Below are positions 9,194 through 17,187 of a stretch of DNA of 54,022 bases, one piece after another. Within the stretch, counting starts at the first letter, position 1. Every line of letters starts with the position of its first letter. Under the pieces are notes generated by a model. The model made no database searches, was not told where the DNA came from, and was given only the letters and a program-made list of their open reading frames with translations. This DNA comes from an uncultured Bacteroidales bacterium (GTDB lineage Bacteria > Bacteroidota > Bacteroidia > Bacteroidales > FEN-979). A program made the position numbers and the translations under genes. The DNA lies in NCBI GenBank assembly GCA_903828645.1, contig CAIKNA010000280.1, positions 1-54,022 on the forward strand, read 5' to 3'.

Positions 9194-10597
9194 ATGAAAA
9201 AACTTTTTGTGACACTCCTTTTCAGTCTGGCAGGTTCAGCTGTTTTTTCACAAACCGTCTTACTTAACCCGGTTGTTGATGAAAGAACTGAATTGATGAG
9301 CATCGTATTCAGGCTGGCAGAATCACCTGAATACATGAATAGCGATATTAAAAATTATACCAATTCCATCGATGATTATTTCAAGGGGTATAAGAATGAT
9401 GATCTGATAAAATTTATCAGGAAAATCAGGAAAAGAAGCAGCGTCTCTTTCGATGCGGTAATGTCTATGGCGGTTAATCTTAAACTGTCAGATGGAACTT
9501 TAAGTTTGATAAATAATATAAGCAAGACAAGTCTGGATGACCGCTGGGGGAATAACAGTGAAAAATTCGTTTCACTGTTAAATGATTTTTATCGGAAGAG
9601 TGATTTTTCAAGATTCTATGTTGAGCACAAACCGCTATATGCCATTGCTGAAAAACGTTTTTCCGTTGTCGTTCAAACCATTGATTTGAATTGGTTTGAA
9701 TCTTTCTTCGGGAAAAAACCTGAAGGCGAATACAATCTCATCATAAGCCTGGCAAATGGCGGATGCAACTATGGACCAAAAGTCATTTACAAGAATGGCA
9801 GGGAGGATCTTTATTCCATTATCGGGTCATGGGAAACAGATAGCCTGGGCCTGCCGGTGTATTCAAATGACATCTCTGAGACGATTATCCATGAGTTCTG
9901 CCATTCATTCTGTAATCAGCTTGGAATAAGCAATTATCCGAAAATGAAAACGGTAGCAGACCGGTTTTTCAACCTGGTTCAGGAGAATATGAGGAAGCAG
10001 GCATATTCAAATTCTCTTACGATGCTGAATGAAATACTGGTGCGTGCCTCGGTCATTGAATATTTTCATGACCATCATGCCAGCCAGGTAAAGATTAATA
10101 ATCTTCTGGGGGCTGAGCAATCCAGTGGGTTTATATGGATAGACACCCTTGTAGGCGCATTTGGAAAGTATGAAAAACTACGCGAAGATTATCCGACTCT
10201 CGAGAAGTACATGCCGGAGATAGTCAAACTGCAAAACTCCTTATCGCCTGATGAGCAGCAAAAGGCATCTGAAGCAAAACGACCGCAACTGATTTTATTT
10301 TCCATTGGCAAAAACAGCACGGATGTTGATCCTGCCACCCGGGAGTTGATTCTGACCTTCGACAGGCCCATGATGACACGACCCTACGGCATGAACAAGG
10401 GGAAATGCGGCGATAAGTGCTGGCCAAAAATCATCTCCGTAAAATGGAATCCAGAGAAAAACAATGAATTGGTCATTTCATGGGAAATATTACCGGATCA
10501 TCATTATTCCATGATCTTCCCGGCCCGGTTCTTCATGGACGAGCACGGATTTTTAATGAGAGAAACCTGTTATTTAGACTTTAAAACTAAAAGATAA
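9194..10597 (+). CDS. DUF4932-type secreted metalloprotease-like protein with C-terminal Ig-like domain
   Basis: This 467-residue protein starts with a signal peptide (MKKLFVTLLFSLAGSAVFSQ, cleavage near residue 20). The middle part resembles the Bacteroidota DUF4932 family: FSVVVQTIDLNWFESFFG, a cysteine-containing ANGGCNYGPK segment, and IIHEFCHSFCNQ, which contains HEFCH, a zinc-type HExxH motif near residue 233. A downstream Glu/Asp ligand is not certain. From about residue 365 there is a domain like bacterial Ig-like (Big_5/SbsA) modules: DVDPATRELILTFDRPM. A periplasmic or surface peptidase is inferred. It follows the O-methyltransferase by 16 nt and may be co-transcribed. Its end is convergent with purE (25 nt gap). 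Confidence 0.82.
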   Translation: MKKLFVTLLFSLAGSAVFSQTVLLNPVVDERTELMSIVFRLAESPEYMNSDIKNYTNSIDDYFKGYKNDDLIKFIRKIRKRSSVSFDAVMSMAVNLKLSDGTLSLINNISKTSLDDRWGNNSEKFVSLLNDFYRKSDFSRFYVEHKPLYAIAEKRFSVVVQTIDLNWFESFFGKKPEGEYNLIISLANGGCNYGPKVIYKNGREDLYSIIGSWETDSLGLPVYSNDISETIIHEFCHSFCNQLGISNYPKMKTVADRFFNLVQENMRKQAYSNSLTMLNEILVRASVIEYFHDHHASQVKINNLLGAEQSSGFIWIDTLVGAFGKYEKLREDYPTLEKYMPEIVKLQNSLSPDEQQKASEAKRPQLILFSIGKNSTDVDPATRELILTFDRPMMTRPYGMNKGKCGDKCWPKIISVKWNPEKNNELVISWEILPDHHYSMIFPARFFMDEHGFLMRETCYLDFKTKR

Positions 10598-10622
10598 CAT
10601 AAGGTCAATCCCGGTTACCTTT

Positions 10623-11129
10623 TTATCCTACCCGGTATTGAAATTTTACCCCCTCCAGTTCCTTGTTAGCTTTGACGATTTTCTTTTTCAGCTCTTCTTT
10701 GAAGATGATCATCTTTTGATGAAGCCCGGGGTCGCTCAGGGCAAGAATTTCAGCAGCAAGGATGGCCGCATTCTGGGCCCCGTTGATCCCAACAGTGGCT
10801 ACAGGGATGCCCGGGGGCATTTGCACGATGGCCAGCAGGGCATCCAGCCCTTCCAGGGAAGCTTTGATGGGAACGCCTATCACTGGCAGCGTGGTCATGG
10901 CAGCAATGACACCGGGAAGGTGTGCTGCCATCCCTGCGGCGGCAATGATGACCCGGATCCCGCGTTTGTGTGCGTTCTTCGCAAACTCCTCAACTTTATC
11001 AGGTGTTCTGTGGGCCGAAAGGGCGTTCATCTCAAAGGGAATCTGCATTTCGTTCAGAAAAATGGCAGCCGCTTCCATGACCGGTAGGTCTGAAGTACTG
11101 CCCATGATTATGCTCACTCTGGCTTCCAT
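10623..11129 (-). CDS. purE: N5-carboxyaminoimidazole ribonucleotide mutase
   Basis: PurE (class I) converts N5-CAIR to CAIR in de novo purine synthesis. At 168 residues it has the usual length. The substrate-binding N-terminus IIMGSTSDLPVM, the catalytic His segment NALSAHRTPDK, the central AAAGMAAHLPGVIAAMT and PVIGVPIK, and QMPPGIPVATVGI, INGAQNAAILAAEIL are all clear. Its partner PurK is not in the window. It is divergent from hpt across a 78-nt region holding one -7 box for each gene. Cytoplasmic. Confidence 0.97.
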   Translation of the reverse strand: MEARVSIIMGSTSDLPVMEAAAIFLNEMQIPFEMNALSAHRTPDKVEEFAKNAHKRGIRVIIAAAGMAAHLPGVIAAMTTLPVIGVPIKASLEGLDALLAIVQMPPGIPVATVGINGAQNAAILAAEILALSDPGLHQKMIIFKEELKKKIVKANKELEGVKFQYRVG

Positions 11130-11154
11130 GATTGCTGTTTTGCAGGTTACACCA

Positions 11155-11162
11155 CAAAAGTA
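11155..11162 (-). promoter_or_regulatory. -7 box for purE
   Basis: On the minus strand the sequence TACTTTTG fits TAnnTTTG exactly, 25 nt before the purE ATG. A clear TTTG at -33 was not found. Confidence 0.5.
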
Positions 11163-11175
11163 AATATATTTTGAC

Positions 11176-11183
11176 TACCTTTG
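11176..11183 (+). promoter_or_regulatory. -7 box for hpt
   Basis: TACCTTTG fits TAnnTTTG exactly, 24 nt before the hpt ATG at 11208. No TTTG lies at the expected -33 spacing. Together with the purE box it makes a compact divergent promoter. Confidence 0.55.
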
Positions 11184-11207
11184 CGGGAAAGAAACATATC
11201 ATTGATT

Positions 11208-11744
11208 ATGACTAAGGTACAGGTAAGGGAGCTGGTTTTCGAGAAGTTTATCAGCAGGGAAGAGATAGATGCGGCTGTACAAAAGGTTGCAGATGATATT
11301 AACCGCGATTTTGAGGGAAAGAACCCGCTTTTGCTTGCAATCCTCAACGGGGCGTTTATTTTTGCTTCCGACCTGATGCGCAAGATTACCATTCCCTGCG
11401 AAATCTCATTTGTTAAATTCGCCTCCTACCAGGGAACAATGACAACTTCAAAGGTAAAGGAACTCATCGGTATCGACGAAGATTTAGAAAACAGGCATGT
11501 CATCATCGTTGAGGATATTGTAGATACGGGAATCACCATGGATAAACTTTTATGTGACGTGAACCTGAAAAACCCTGCGGAGGTTAAAGTTGCCTGTTTC
11601 TGTTTTAAACCTGAAGCTTTTCAGAAAGACTTTCCAATCGACTATGTAGGCCTCAAAATCCCCAATGATTTTATTGTCGGATATGGTCTTGATTATAATG
11701 GCTATGGCAGAAACCTGCCGGATATATACAAGGTTGTTGAATAA
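11208..11744 (+). CDS. hpt: hypoxanthine phosphoribosyltransferase
   Basis: This enzyme salvages hypoxanthine (and usually guanine) to IMP/GMP using PRPP. The 178-residue protein has the PRPP-binding motif VIIVEDIVDTGITM, the early loop LLAILNGAFIFASDL, the flexible-loop segment FASYQGTMTTSK and the base-specificity Phe-rich C-terminus (YVGLKIPNDFIVGYGLDYN). The ATG at 11208 is chosen: the upstream TTG at 11181 lies in the -7 box. The gene is followed by adk after 35 nt, a purine-related grouping with purE. Cytoplasmic. Confidence 0.96.
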   Translation: MTKVQVRELVFEKFISREEIDAAVQKVADDINRDFEGKNPLLLAILNGAFIFASDLMRKITIPCEISFVKFASYQGTMTTSKVKELIGIDEDLENRHVIIVEDIVDTGITMDKLLCDVNLKNPAEVKVACFCFKPEAFQKDFPIDYVGLKIPNDFIVGYGLDYNGYGRNLPDIYKVVE

Positions 11745-11779
11745 CCTGTTAGATAACAAACTTTAAAATCGTCATCCTT

Positions 11780-12346
11780 ATGTTCAATCTGATTCTGTTT
11801 GGCCCGCCGGGTGCAGGAAAAGGAACCCAGGCTGTTAAAATTGCTGAAAAATTTGGCTGGAAACATGTTTCCACCGGAGATATTCTTCGTGCGGAAGTAA
11901 GCCAGGGAACTCCATTGGGTTTGAAAGTCAAATCGGTGATGGATGCAGGCCTCCTGGTTTCTGATGATTTGCTGATAGAGATCATGGAGTCGGTATTTGT
12001 GAAACATGCCGCAGTCAAGGGTTTCGTACTCGACGGATTTCCCCGCACATTGAACCAGGCTCAGGAGCTCGATAAGATGCTTTTAAAACATGGTCAGGAA
12101 GTTTCACTCGTTGTAGCCCTGGAAGTGGATGAGGATGAACTGGTAAACCGGTTGCTGAAACGTGCACAAGACCAGGGTCGTAAGGACGATACTGCCGAGG
12201 TGATCAAAAACCGGCTGGTTCAGTATCATCATCACACCAAACCATTGATTGATTATTACACGGATAAAAAATTATACCGGGAAGTTTACGGGGTAGGTAC
12301 CGTAGAGGATATATTCAGTCAGCTTTGTACCGTAATCAACCCGTGA
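11780..12346 (+). CDS. adk: adenylate kinase
   Basis: Adk equilibrates ATP + AMP with 2 ADP. The protein is 188 residues, a short-LID form lacking the zinc-finger insertion. The P-loop GPPGAGKGTQ is at residues 8-17, the AMP-binding segment HVSTGDILRAEV follows, then VLDGFPRTLNQAQ, and the short LID RAQDQGRKDDTAEVIKNR. It lies between hpt and obgE, a purine/GTPase neighbourhood; the downstream 102-nt spacer carries a heptamer repeat next to the obgE start. Cytoplasmic. Confidence 0.97.
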   Translation: MFNLILFGPPGAGKGTQAVKIAEKFGWKHVSTGDILRAEVSQGTPLGLKVKSVMDAGLLVSDDLLIEIMESVFVKHAAVKGFVLDGFPRTLNQAQELDKMLLKHGQEVSLVVALEVDEDELVNRLLKRAQDQGRKDDTAEVIKNRLVQYHHHTKPLIDYYTDKKLYREVYGVGTVEDIFSQLCTVINP

Positions 12347-12413
12347 TTCTATTTTCCAGATATTTCATGAAAATCAATGCGATGAAAACCATTGCCTGAA
12401 TATTCAAAATCTT

Positions 12414-12441
12414 AAATCGTAATTCGTAAATCGTAAATCCA
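12414..12441. repeat. AAATCGT heptamer tandem repeat, copy 1
   Basis: Four consecutive 7-base units (AAATCGT, AATTCGT, AAATCGT, AAATCCA) occupy the adk-obgE spacer and end 7 nt before the TTG start of obgE. The same heptamer, on the other strand, recurs at 35041-35075. Confidence 0.75.
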
Positions 12442-12448
12442 AATCCCT

Positions 12449-13444
12449 TTGTCTGATTCAAATTTCGTTGATTATGTAAAAATCCACTGTGCTTCCGGTA
12501 ACGGAGGTGCCGGTTCAAGGCATTTCATGCGCACACGCACCAACGCGCACGGAGGGCCCGATGGAGGTGATGGTGGCAGGGGAGGGCATGTCATCCTTAG
12601 AGGAAACAGCCAGTTCTGGACGTTGCTCCATCTTAAGTTCACCAAGCATCTCAAGGCAGAACACGGCGGAGCCGGGTCAAAACAACTGATGCACGGGGCA
12701 AACGGAAAAGATGTGATCATCGATGTGCCCCTCGGAACGGTAGCACGGGATGCAGAAACCAATGAATTTGAATGTGAGATCACCGAAGAGGGGCAAACCT
12801 ATATTATTGTCCCCGGTGGACGCGGAGGGCTTGGAAATGATCACTTTAAAACCCCGACCCGTCAGGCTCCGAAATTTGCCCAGCCGGGGGAACCCGGTCT
12901 GGAGTTCTGGAAAGTTCTCGAATTGAAACTTCTGGCAGATGTTGGACTGGTTGGTTTCCCAAATGCGGGTAAATCAACACTTTTATCAGTCATCTCTGCA
13001 GCAAAACCCCAGATTGCCGATTACCCGTTCACCACGCTGGTTCCCAACCTCGGAATTGTGCGGTATCATGACAACAAATCATTTGTCATGGCAGATATCC
13101 CCGGGATCATTGAGGGTGCCAGCGAAGGTAAAGGCCTGGGGTTGCGGTTCCTTCGCCATATCGAACGCAATTCGACCCTGCTGTTTATGGTACCGGTTGA
13201 TGCAAAGGATATTTGTAAAGAATACGAGATACTGTTGAACGAGCTGGCGCAATATAATCCTGAACTGCTTGACAAAACACGTATTCTTGCCGTTACAAAG
13301 TCTGACCTTGCCGATAAGGAGATCCTGGATGAGCTCAGGAAGGATCTCCCTGGTATTCCGACAGTTTTCATTTCATCCCATAAACAAACAGGCCTGGAGA
13401 AGCTGAAAAAAATGTTGTGGGAGGAGCTTAACCGTGACGCGTGA
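12449..13444 (+). CDS. obgE: Obg-family GTPase, ribosome assembly
   Basis: ObgE/CgtA is an essential GTPase linked to 50S subunit assembly. The 331-residue protein has the glycine-rich Obg domain (residues 1-160: [37 protein letters not shown]) and a G domain with GFPNAGKST (G1), ADYPFTT (G2), DIPG (G3), TKSDL (G4) and ISS (G5). No C-terminal OCT domain is present. The start is TTG at 12449: this gives [13 protein letters not shown], which matches the conserved Obg N-terminus, and no ATG is available. The TGA stop (13442-13444) lies inside a GTGAC-type repeat, so the last residues RDA come from repeat sequence. Confidence 0.96.
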   Translation: MSDSNFVDYVKIHCASGNGGAGSRHFMRTRTNAHGGPDGGDGGRGGHVILRGNSQFWTLLHLKFTKHLKAEHGGAGSKQLMHGANGKDVIIDVPLGTVARDAETNEFECEITEEGQTYIIVPGGRGGLGNDHFKTPTRQAPKFAQPGEPGLEFWKVLELKLLADVGLVGFPNAGKSTLLSVISAAKPQIADYPFTTLVPNLGIVRYHDNKSFVMADIPGIIEGASEGKGLGLRFLRHIERNSTLLFMVPVDAKDICKEYEILLNELAQYNPELLDKTRILAVTKSDLADKEILDELRKDLPGIPTVFISSHKQTGLEKLKKMLWEELNRDA

Positions 13445-13477
13445 CAGATGACGCGTGACAGGTGACGACAGGTGACT
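13433..13477. repeat. degenerate GTGAC-type repeat, copy 1 (obgE 3' end)
   Basis: Several spaced copies of GTGACR/GACGCGTGAC lie in a row across the obgE stop codon and into the spacer. It is the reverse complement of the GTCAC arrays at 23110-23180, 28971-29059 and 38939-38987. Confidence 0.75.
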
Positions 13478-13503
13478 CCAAAGGGAGTTTATTTACAGGC
13501 AGT

Positions 13504-14082
13504 ATGTTTGAATCAATAAAATCGATCGATCAGCATCTTTTTCTTTTTCTGAACGGGCTGCACTCCCCCTTTTTTGATCAGGTAATGTATTGGGGAACCA
13601 ACTCCACCACCTGGCTGCCGCTCTACCTTATGTTGCTGTACCTGGTCATCAGGCGATACAGGTGGCAAACCTTTTGGATCCTGGTTTTTGCTGTATTGAT
13701 GATCCTTGTGAGCGATCAGCTTTGTAATTTTGTCAAGGAGCTGGTGGCAAGACCCCGGCCGACCCACGAACCAGGTTTTGCAGGGCTGCATACGGTGAAC
13801 GGGTACCTTGGAGGGCAGTTTGGTTTTTATTCCGCCCATGCTTCCTCAAACTTTGCCATTGCAGTTTACACCATCATCCTATTAGGCAGTCCATTCCCCG
13901 GTTTCCCGCTGTTAATGGTAGGTTGGGCCTTATTCATGTCTTATACCCGCATTTATCTTGGAGTACACTACCCGGTGGATATTGTGGCAGGCTGGATTGC
14001 AGGTGGGCTGATAGGCTGGGGTTTTGGCCAACTCTGCGGCTGGTTTGTCCGGAAACCGGAAGAGTTACCACTCAGGCACTGA
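13504..14082 (+). CDS. PAP2-family membrane phosphatase
   Basis: This 192-residue integral membrane phosphatase belongs to the type 2 phosphatidic acid phosphatase superfamily, which includes undecaprenyl-diphosphate and lipid phosphatases. The three signature motifs are present: KELVARPRPTHEP, SAHASSNFAIA (normally SGH, here SAH) and YTRIYLGVHYPVDIVAGW with the catalytic His. About six transmembrane segments are visible. Start ATG 13504 is preferred over the upstream TTG-type starts, which lie in repeat sequence. The terminal codons LRH and the TGA stop are part of an inverted repeat. Undecaprenyl-diphosphate recycling is plausible but not provable here. Confidence 0.92.
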   Translation: MFESIKSIDQHLFLFLNGLHSPFFDQVMYWGTNSTTWLPLYLMLLYLVIRRYRWQTFWILVFAVLMILVSDQLCNFVKELVARPRPTHEPGFAGLHTVNGYLGGQFGFYSAHASSNFAIAVYTIILLGSPFPGFPLLMVGWALFMSYTRIYLGVHYPVDIVAGWIAGGLIGWGFGQLCGWFVRKPEELPLRH

Positions 14083-14161
14083 GAACACTCAGAGCCACTA
14101 AGATTATCAATCAAATCATTTTTTTCTAAGTGTATCTGAGTCTCCTCAGTCCCTCAGTGGT
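14067..14161. repeat. CACTGAG-type long inverted repeat overlapping the PAP2 stop
   Basis: The left arm (14067-14102) and right arm (14126-14161) are imperfect reverse complements of about 36 bases, separated by a 23-nt A/T-rich loop. The left arm contains the last codons and the TGA stop of the PAP2 gene. It could fold in the transcript and act as a bidirectional terminator, though the sequence type is also that of a dispersed repeat. Confidence 0.8.
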
Positions 14162-14236
14162 TCCATGGAATATCCGGACAAGGCTGCCTCTTAACACAAA
14201 AATCGCCCTGGGACATATCATTTTATAAAATCGAAC

Positions 14237-14276
14237 GTTAGCTAACTTATGGGAATGAACAATCAGACCGATTGTT
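14237..14276. other. two small palindromes upstream of the broken outer-membrane gene
   Basis: A perfect 10-base palindrome GTTAGCTAAC (14237-14246) is followed by a 7-base-arm inverted repeat, AACAATC then GATTGTT around AGACC (14258-14276). They sit 28-67 nt before the ATG at 14304, the place expected for an operator, but no regulator can be named. Confidence 0.35.
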
Positions 14277-14303
14277 TACGCCATCTGAAAAACAAATGAT
14301 ATT

Positions 14304-14867
14304 ATGAGAAAGTTAACCTTGATTGCAGCATTGATATTCTTTTCCGGGTTGTTTTATTCCGTATCAACCTATTCTATGGGGCCACTGGATCCGGTGAAAT
14401 TGGGTTCATGGGTAGTGACCGCGGGTATTGGTCCGGGTGCCCAATATTTTGGAAACGGAGTCGGCTTCGGACCAGCCATAAAGGGTTCCTTTGAAACGGG
14501 CATGTGGGACCTGGGCCCTGGCGTGATCACCCTGGGGGGTGAAGCCACTTTCTCATTCTTTAGCCAGCACTATGGAGAGGGATGACACGAATCATGGGTA
14601 AATTTCATTTTTGGAGCCCGCGCAGCCTTCCACTATGGATGGGATGTTGAAGGACTCGATACCTATGCGGGAATCCCGCTCGGAATGGGATTTTGTGCAC
14701 ACGGATGGGACAATCATCCAGGGAATTACGGGTATACTCCTGTTTATCCTTATGCCGGGATTTTCTTTGGTGCTTCGTACTTTTTCACGAAATCGATCGG
14801 AATAAACGGGGAGGTGGGATACAACTCTACCCTTGCAAATGTCGGTGTGGTGTTCAAACTGAAGTAG
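14304..14867 (+). pseudogene. outer-membrane beta-barrel-like protein interrupted by an in-frame TGA
   Basis: A single frame runs from ATG 14304 to TAG 14865-14867 but has one TGA at codon 94 (14583-14585). The first part begins with a signal peptide (RKLTLIAALIFFSGLFYSVSTYS) followed by glycine-rich alternating strands (GIGPGAQYFGNGVGFGPAIKG). The second part continues the same character without shift (VNFIFGARAAFHYGW, YAGIFFGASYFFTKSIGI, final strand NVGVVFKLK). Together they make a small barrel of about 187 residues, like the unnamed 8-stranded outer-membrane proteins of Bacteroidota. The simplest reading is a nonsense mutation (for example TGG to TGA) or a sequencing error. TGA is used as a normal stop nearby (obgE, PAP2), so code reassignment is not supported. 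Confidence 0.75.
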
Positions 14868-14945
14868 CTTTTCGTTTTTTACTACGAAAAGAGAGACGGG
14901 AAGCACGAAAAATCGGAAATTGCATTAATTTTACCGTGCTTAATA

Positions 14946-16730
14946 TTGTTTCCTTTGTCCGGAGGTCATACGAAATTCATTTTCCTTATTTTCCTGCTGG
15001 TCTGGATGGTGGGATTTTCATTGAATAGTGCATTTGGAGGAAGGTCGAAAATTGACAGTCTCCACAAGGAACTTTTCAGGACTGACGATATTACTAAAAA
15101 AATCACCCTCTACCTTGCAATTTCAAAGGCATTTGAAGATGCCAATCCTGATTCGGCCGCCATTTTCTGGAAAGAGGCCCAGAATCTTGCCATACAGCTG
15201 AAAACCGAAAAACCGCTGGCCGATGTTTATGCGCAGGCAGCTTTCTTCGCCCTGAAACAAAACCAGCTTGACCAGGCATTCCTGAATTTTACCCTGGCAG
15301 CAAAGTACTACCAGGTCCTGGGCGAACAGGTAAATTATGCCCGCATGAAATCGATGATGGGCAGTATTTGCCTGGTCAGGGACAATATTGCCGAAGCCAT
15401 GACATACTATATGGAGGTGGTCGACCTTTCGTCAAAGGTGCCGCTTGACCGGATTTTGCCTCATGTTCTCAACAATATAGGCAATATCTACATGGATTCT
15501 GATGATTTCAGCAATGCGCTGGGATACTTTATAAAAGCCCTCCAGCTATTCAGGAAAATAGGAGATTCTGTCAATACAAATTACCCGCTTCTCAACCTTG
15601 GGGAGTGCTATTACTATCTTGGCAACCTGGATCTGGCCAAGGATTATACCCGGCAGGCGATTGAGGTTGCAGTCAAATCGAAGGACAATTTGCTGGAGTC
15701 ACGCGGACTGATGATCCTGGGGATGATCCAGGGCAATCAGAAGGATTATAAGGGAGCAATTGTCCTCCTGGATAAAAGCCTTGAAATTCAGAAACAGCAT
15801 GCCAGCGTCAATCCCGGACCTCCAAATATCCAGTATTCCGAACTCCTTGCCAAATTGGGTGACACATGGTATAAAGAGGGGGATCTCCGGAAAGCACTGG
15901 CCTATGACCTTGAAGGTTATTCCGTGGCCAGGTCGATGAAACAGGTCAGGCAGGTCATGATAACTGCCAGGCAATTGAGCATGATCCACGAAAGCCAGTC
16001 TCGGCTTGATTCGGCATTGTTTTATTACAAAATCTATATGGCCGAAGGTGACAGCCTGTCAAAAGCGGGGGATATCAAGGCGGTTAGATTACTGGAAATC
16101 AGGCAGGAATATGAGAAAAAGCAAAAAGAAGCAGAAATGAACGTGGTCCTTGCCGGATCAACAAAGCGGACCTTGCTGATTATTTATATAGCAAGCGGGA
16201 TTGTTTTGCTGGCGGTGATCCTGATCCTTTTCCTGATGCTCAAGCTGGAAAAGCAGAAAAAGCAAAAATCGGAGATTGAAAAACAGGGTTTGAATGAAAA
16301 ACTTGAATTTCAGAACAAGGAGCTTACAACCAACGTGGTATATCTTTCAAAAATGAACGAGCTGGTGGTGGCCATTGCTGAAAAGTTGAAAAAGCTGGAC
16401 ATGAGCGAAGGATCTCCCAATTCGAAGATCATTCAGTCGGTCATCAGTGAACTTGAACAAACCTCCAACACCGATACCTGGAAGGAATTCGAGGTCAGGT
16501 TCCAGAATGTGCATGTTGACTTTTATAAAAATTTGGGTGAGCAATTTCCTGACCTGACGCCCAATGAGTTGAAATTGTGTGCGTTCATGCGCCTAAACAT
16601 GAGCACCAAAGAGATATCTGCCATCACGTATCAATCGCAGAACAGCATCACAGTGGCCCGTTCAAGGCTTCGCCAGAAGCTGGGAGTCACCAGGGATGAA
16701 AACCTGATCAACTTCCTTTCGCAGATATAA
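14946..16730 (+). CDS. TPR-containing membrane regulator with C-terminal LuxR-like HTH
   Basis: This protein of about 594 residues has an N-terminal signal/anchor (FIFLIFLLVWMVGFSL), a periplasmic TPR region from about residue 35 to 390 (repeats such as HVLNNIGNIYMDSDDFSNALGYF), a membrane segment (LLIIYIASGIVLLAVILILF, near 410), a charged coiled-coil, and a C-terminal helix-turn-helix (LTPNELKLCAFMRLNMSTKEIS, then SITVARSRLRQKLG). This layout is common in Bacteroidota TPR/LuxR sensors that link envelope state to transcription. The start is uncertain: the frame is open to 14868 and no ATG precedes the anchor, so TTG 14946 is a best guess (TTG 14955 is possible). It lies just before the T9SS adhesin and might control it, by position only. 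Confidence 0.85.
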   Translation: MFPLSGGHTKFIFLIFLLVWMVGFSLNSAFGGRSKIDSLHKELFRTDDITKKITLYLAISKAFEDANPDSAAIFWKEAQNLAIQLKTEKPLADVYAQAAFFALKQNQLDQAFLNFTLAAKYYQVLGEQVNYARMKSMMGSICLVRDNIAEAMTYYMEVVDLSSKVPLDRILPHVLNNIGNIYMDSDDFSNALGYFIKALQLFRKIGDSVNTNYPLLNLGECYYYLGNLDLAKDYTRQAIEVAVKSKDNLLESRGLMILGMIQGNQKDYKGAIVLLDKSLEIQKQHASVNPGPPNIQYSELLAKLGDTWYKEGDLRKALAYDLEGYSVARSMKQVRQVMITARQLSMIHESQSRLDSALFYYKIYMAEGDSLSKAGDIKAVRLLEIRQEYEKKQKEAEMNVVLAGSTKRTLLIIYIASGIVLLAVILILFLMLKLEKQKKQKSEIEKQGLNEKLEFQNKELTTNVVYLSKMNELVVAIAEKLKKLDMSEGSPNSKIIQSVISELEQTSNTDTWKEFEVRFQNVHVDFYKNLGEQFPDLTPNELKLCAFMRLNMSTKEISAITYQSQNSITVARSRLRQKLGVTRDENLINFLSQI

Positions 16731-16905
16731 AACAAGACCTGATCCGGGATTTTTCTGAAATCATCCTTGCGTTTTGTGGGCACGTTCGCCTTCCCGCCCT
16801 ATCCGCAATCCGGTTCCGTTAACTTTTTCGTCATGATTTAACTGTCATATAATCAGCATTGTAATGTTTTGTAATATCCCCGATAGCTTTTGTAAGGCCA
16901 TTATA

Positions 16906-16937
16906 TTTGACAATAGCATCAATCGGGAATAGATTTG
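16906..16937 (+). promoter_or_regulatory. Bacteroidota-type promoter for the 59-residue protein and T9SS gene
   Basis: TTTG (16906-16909), 20 bases, then TAGATTTG (16930-16937) is a full match to the consensus. A second -7-like box TATATTTG overlaps the -33 (16902-16909). Transcription from about 16944 puts the ATG at 16976 roughly 32 nt downstream and argues against the ATG at 16946. Confidence 0.7.
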
Positions 16938-16975
16938 CCGGTAAAATGTCAATCACCGGTTTTCGCTTCGGCACT

Positions 16976-17155
16976 ATGGATGAAAATGAAAAGCCTGCTT
17001 CATGGCTAGACGATCTTTCCGAACTGATCAAAAGGAAGAAAGAGGAGAACGAACTTCTGAAAAAGCTCCGCGAGTCGCTCGACCTGCCGGAGCCTGAACA
17101 TGGAAAGGAATCCGATGCAGGGGAGAACATTGAGGATGACACAGTAAGCAGATAA
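16976..17155 (+). CDS. small acidic coiled-coil protein, unknown function
   Basis: I do not recognise this 59-residue protein. It is highly charged, with a predicted helix from about residue 10 to 35 (LDDLSELIKRKKEENELLKK) followed by an acidic, disordered-looking tail (ESDAGENIEDD). No signal peptide or membrane segment is present. The start at 16976 is chosen because a strong promoter ends at 16937. The next gene, a T9SS-exported giant protein, begins 32 nt after its stop, so the two are likely co-transcribed. The 245 nt between the TPR regulator and this gene hold the promoter and nothing else recognisable. Confidence 0.6.
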   Translation: MDENEKPASWLDDLSELIKRKKEENELLKKLRESLDLPEPEHGKESDAGENIEDDTVSR

Positions 17156-17187
17156 ACAGATTATTAACCCAAAAACCACCACAAAAG

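Noticed and set aside
14583-14585. TGA read as a sense codon by a different genetic code or as selenocysteine.
   Set aside because: TGA ends obgE, PAP2 and other genes here, and no SECIS-like hairpin was seen after the codon, so a nonsense mutation or a sequencing error is simpler.
14868-14945. The short ACGAAAA/CACGAAA-rich stretch before the TPR regulator as a further repeat family.
   Set aside because: The similarity between units is too weak and only one copy was seen; it may be a decayed repeat but cannot be supported.
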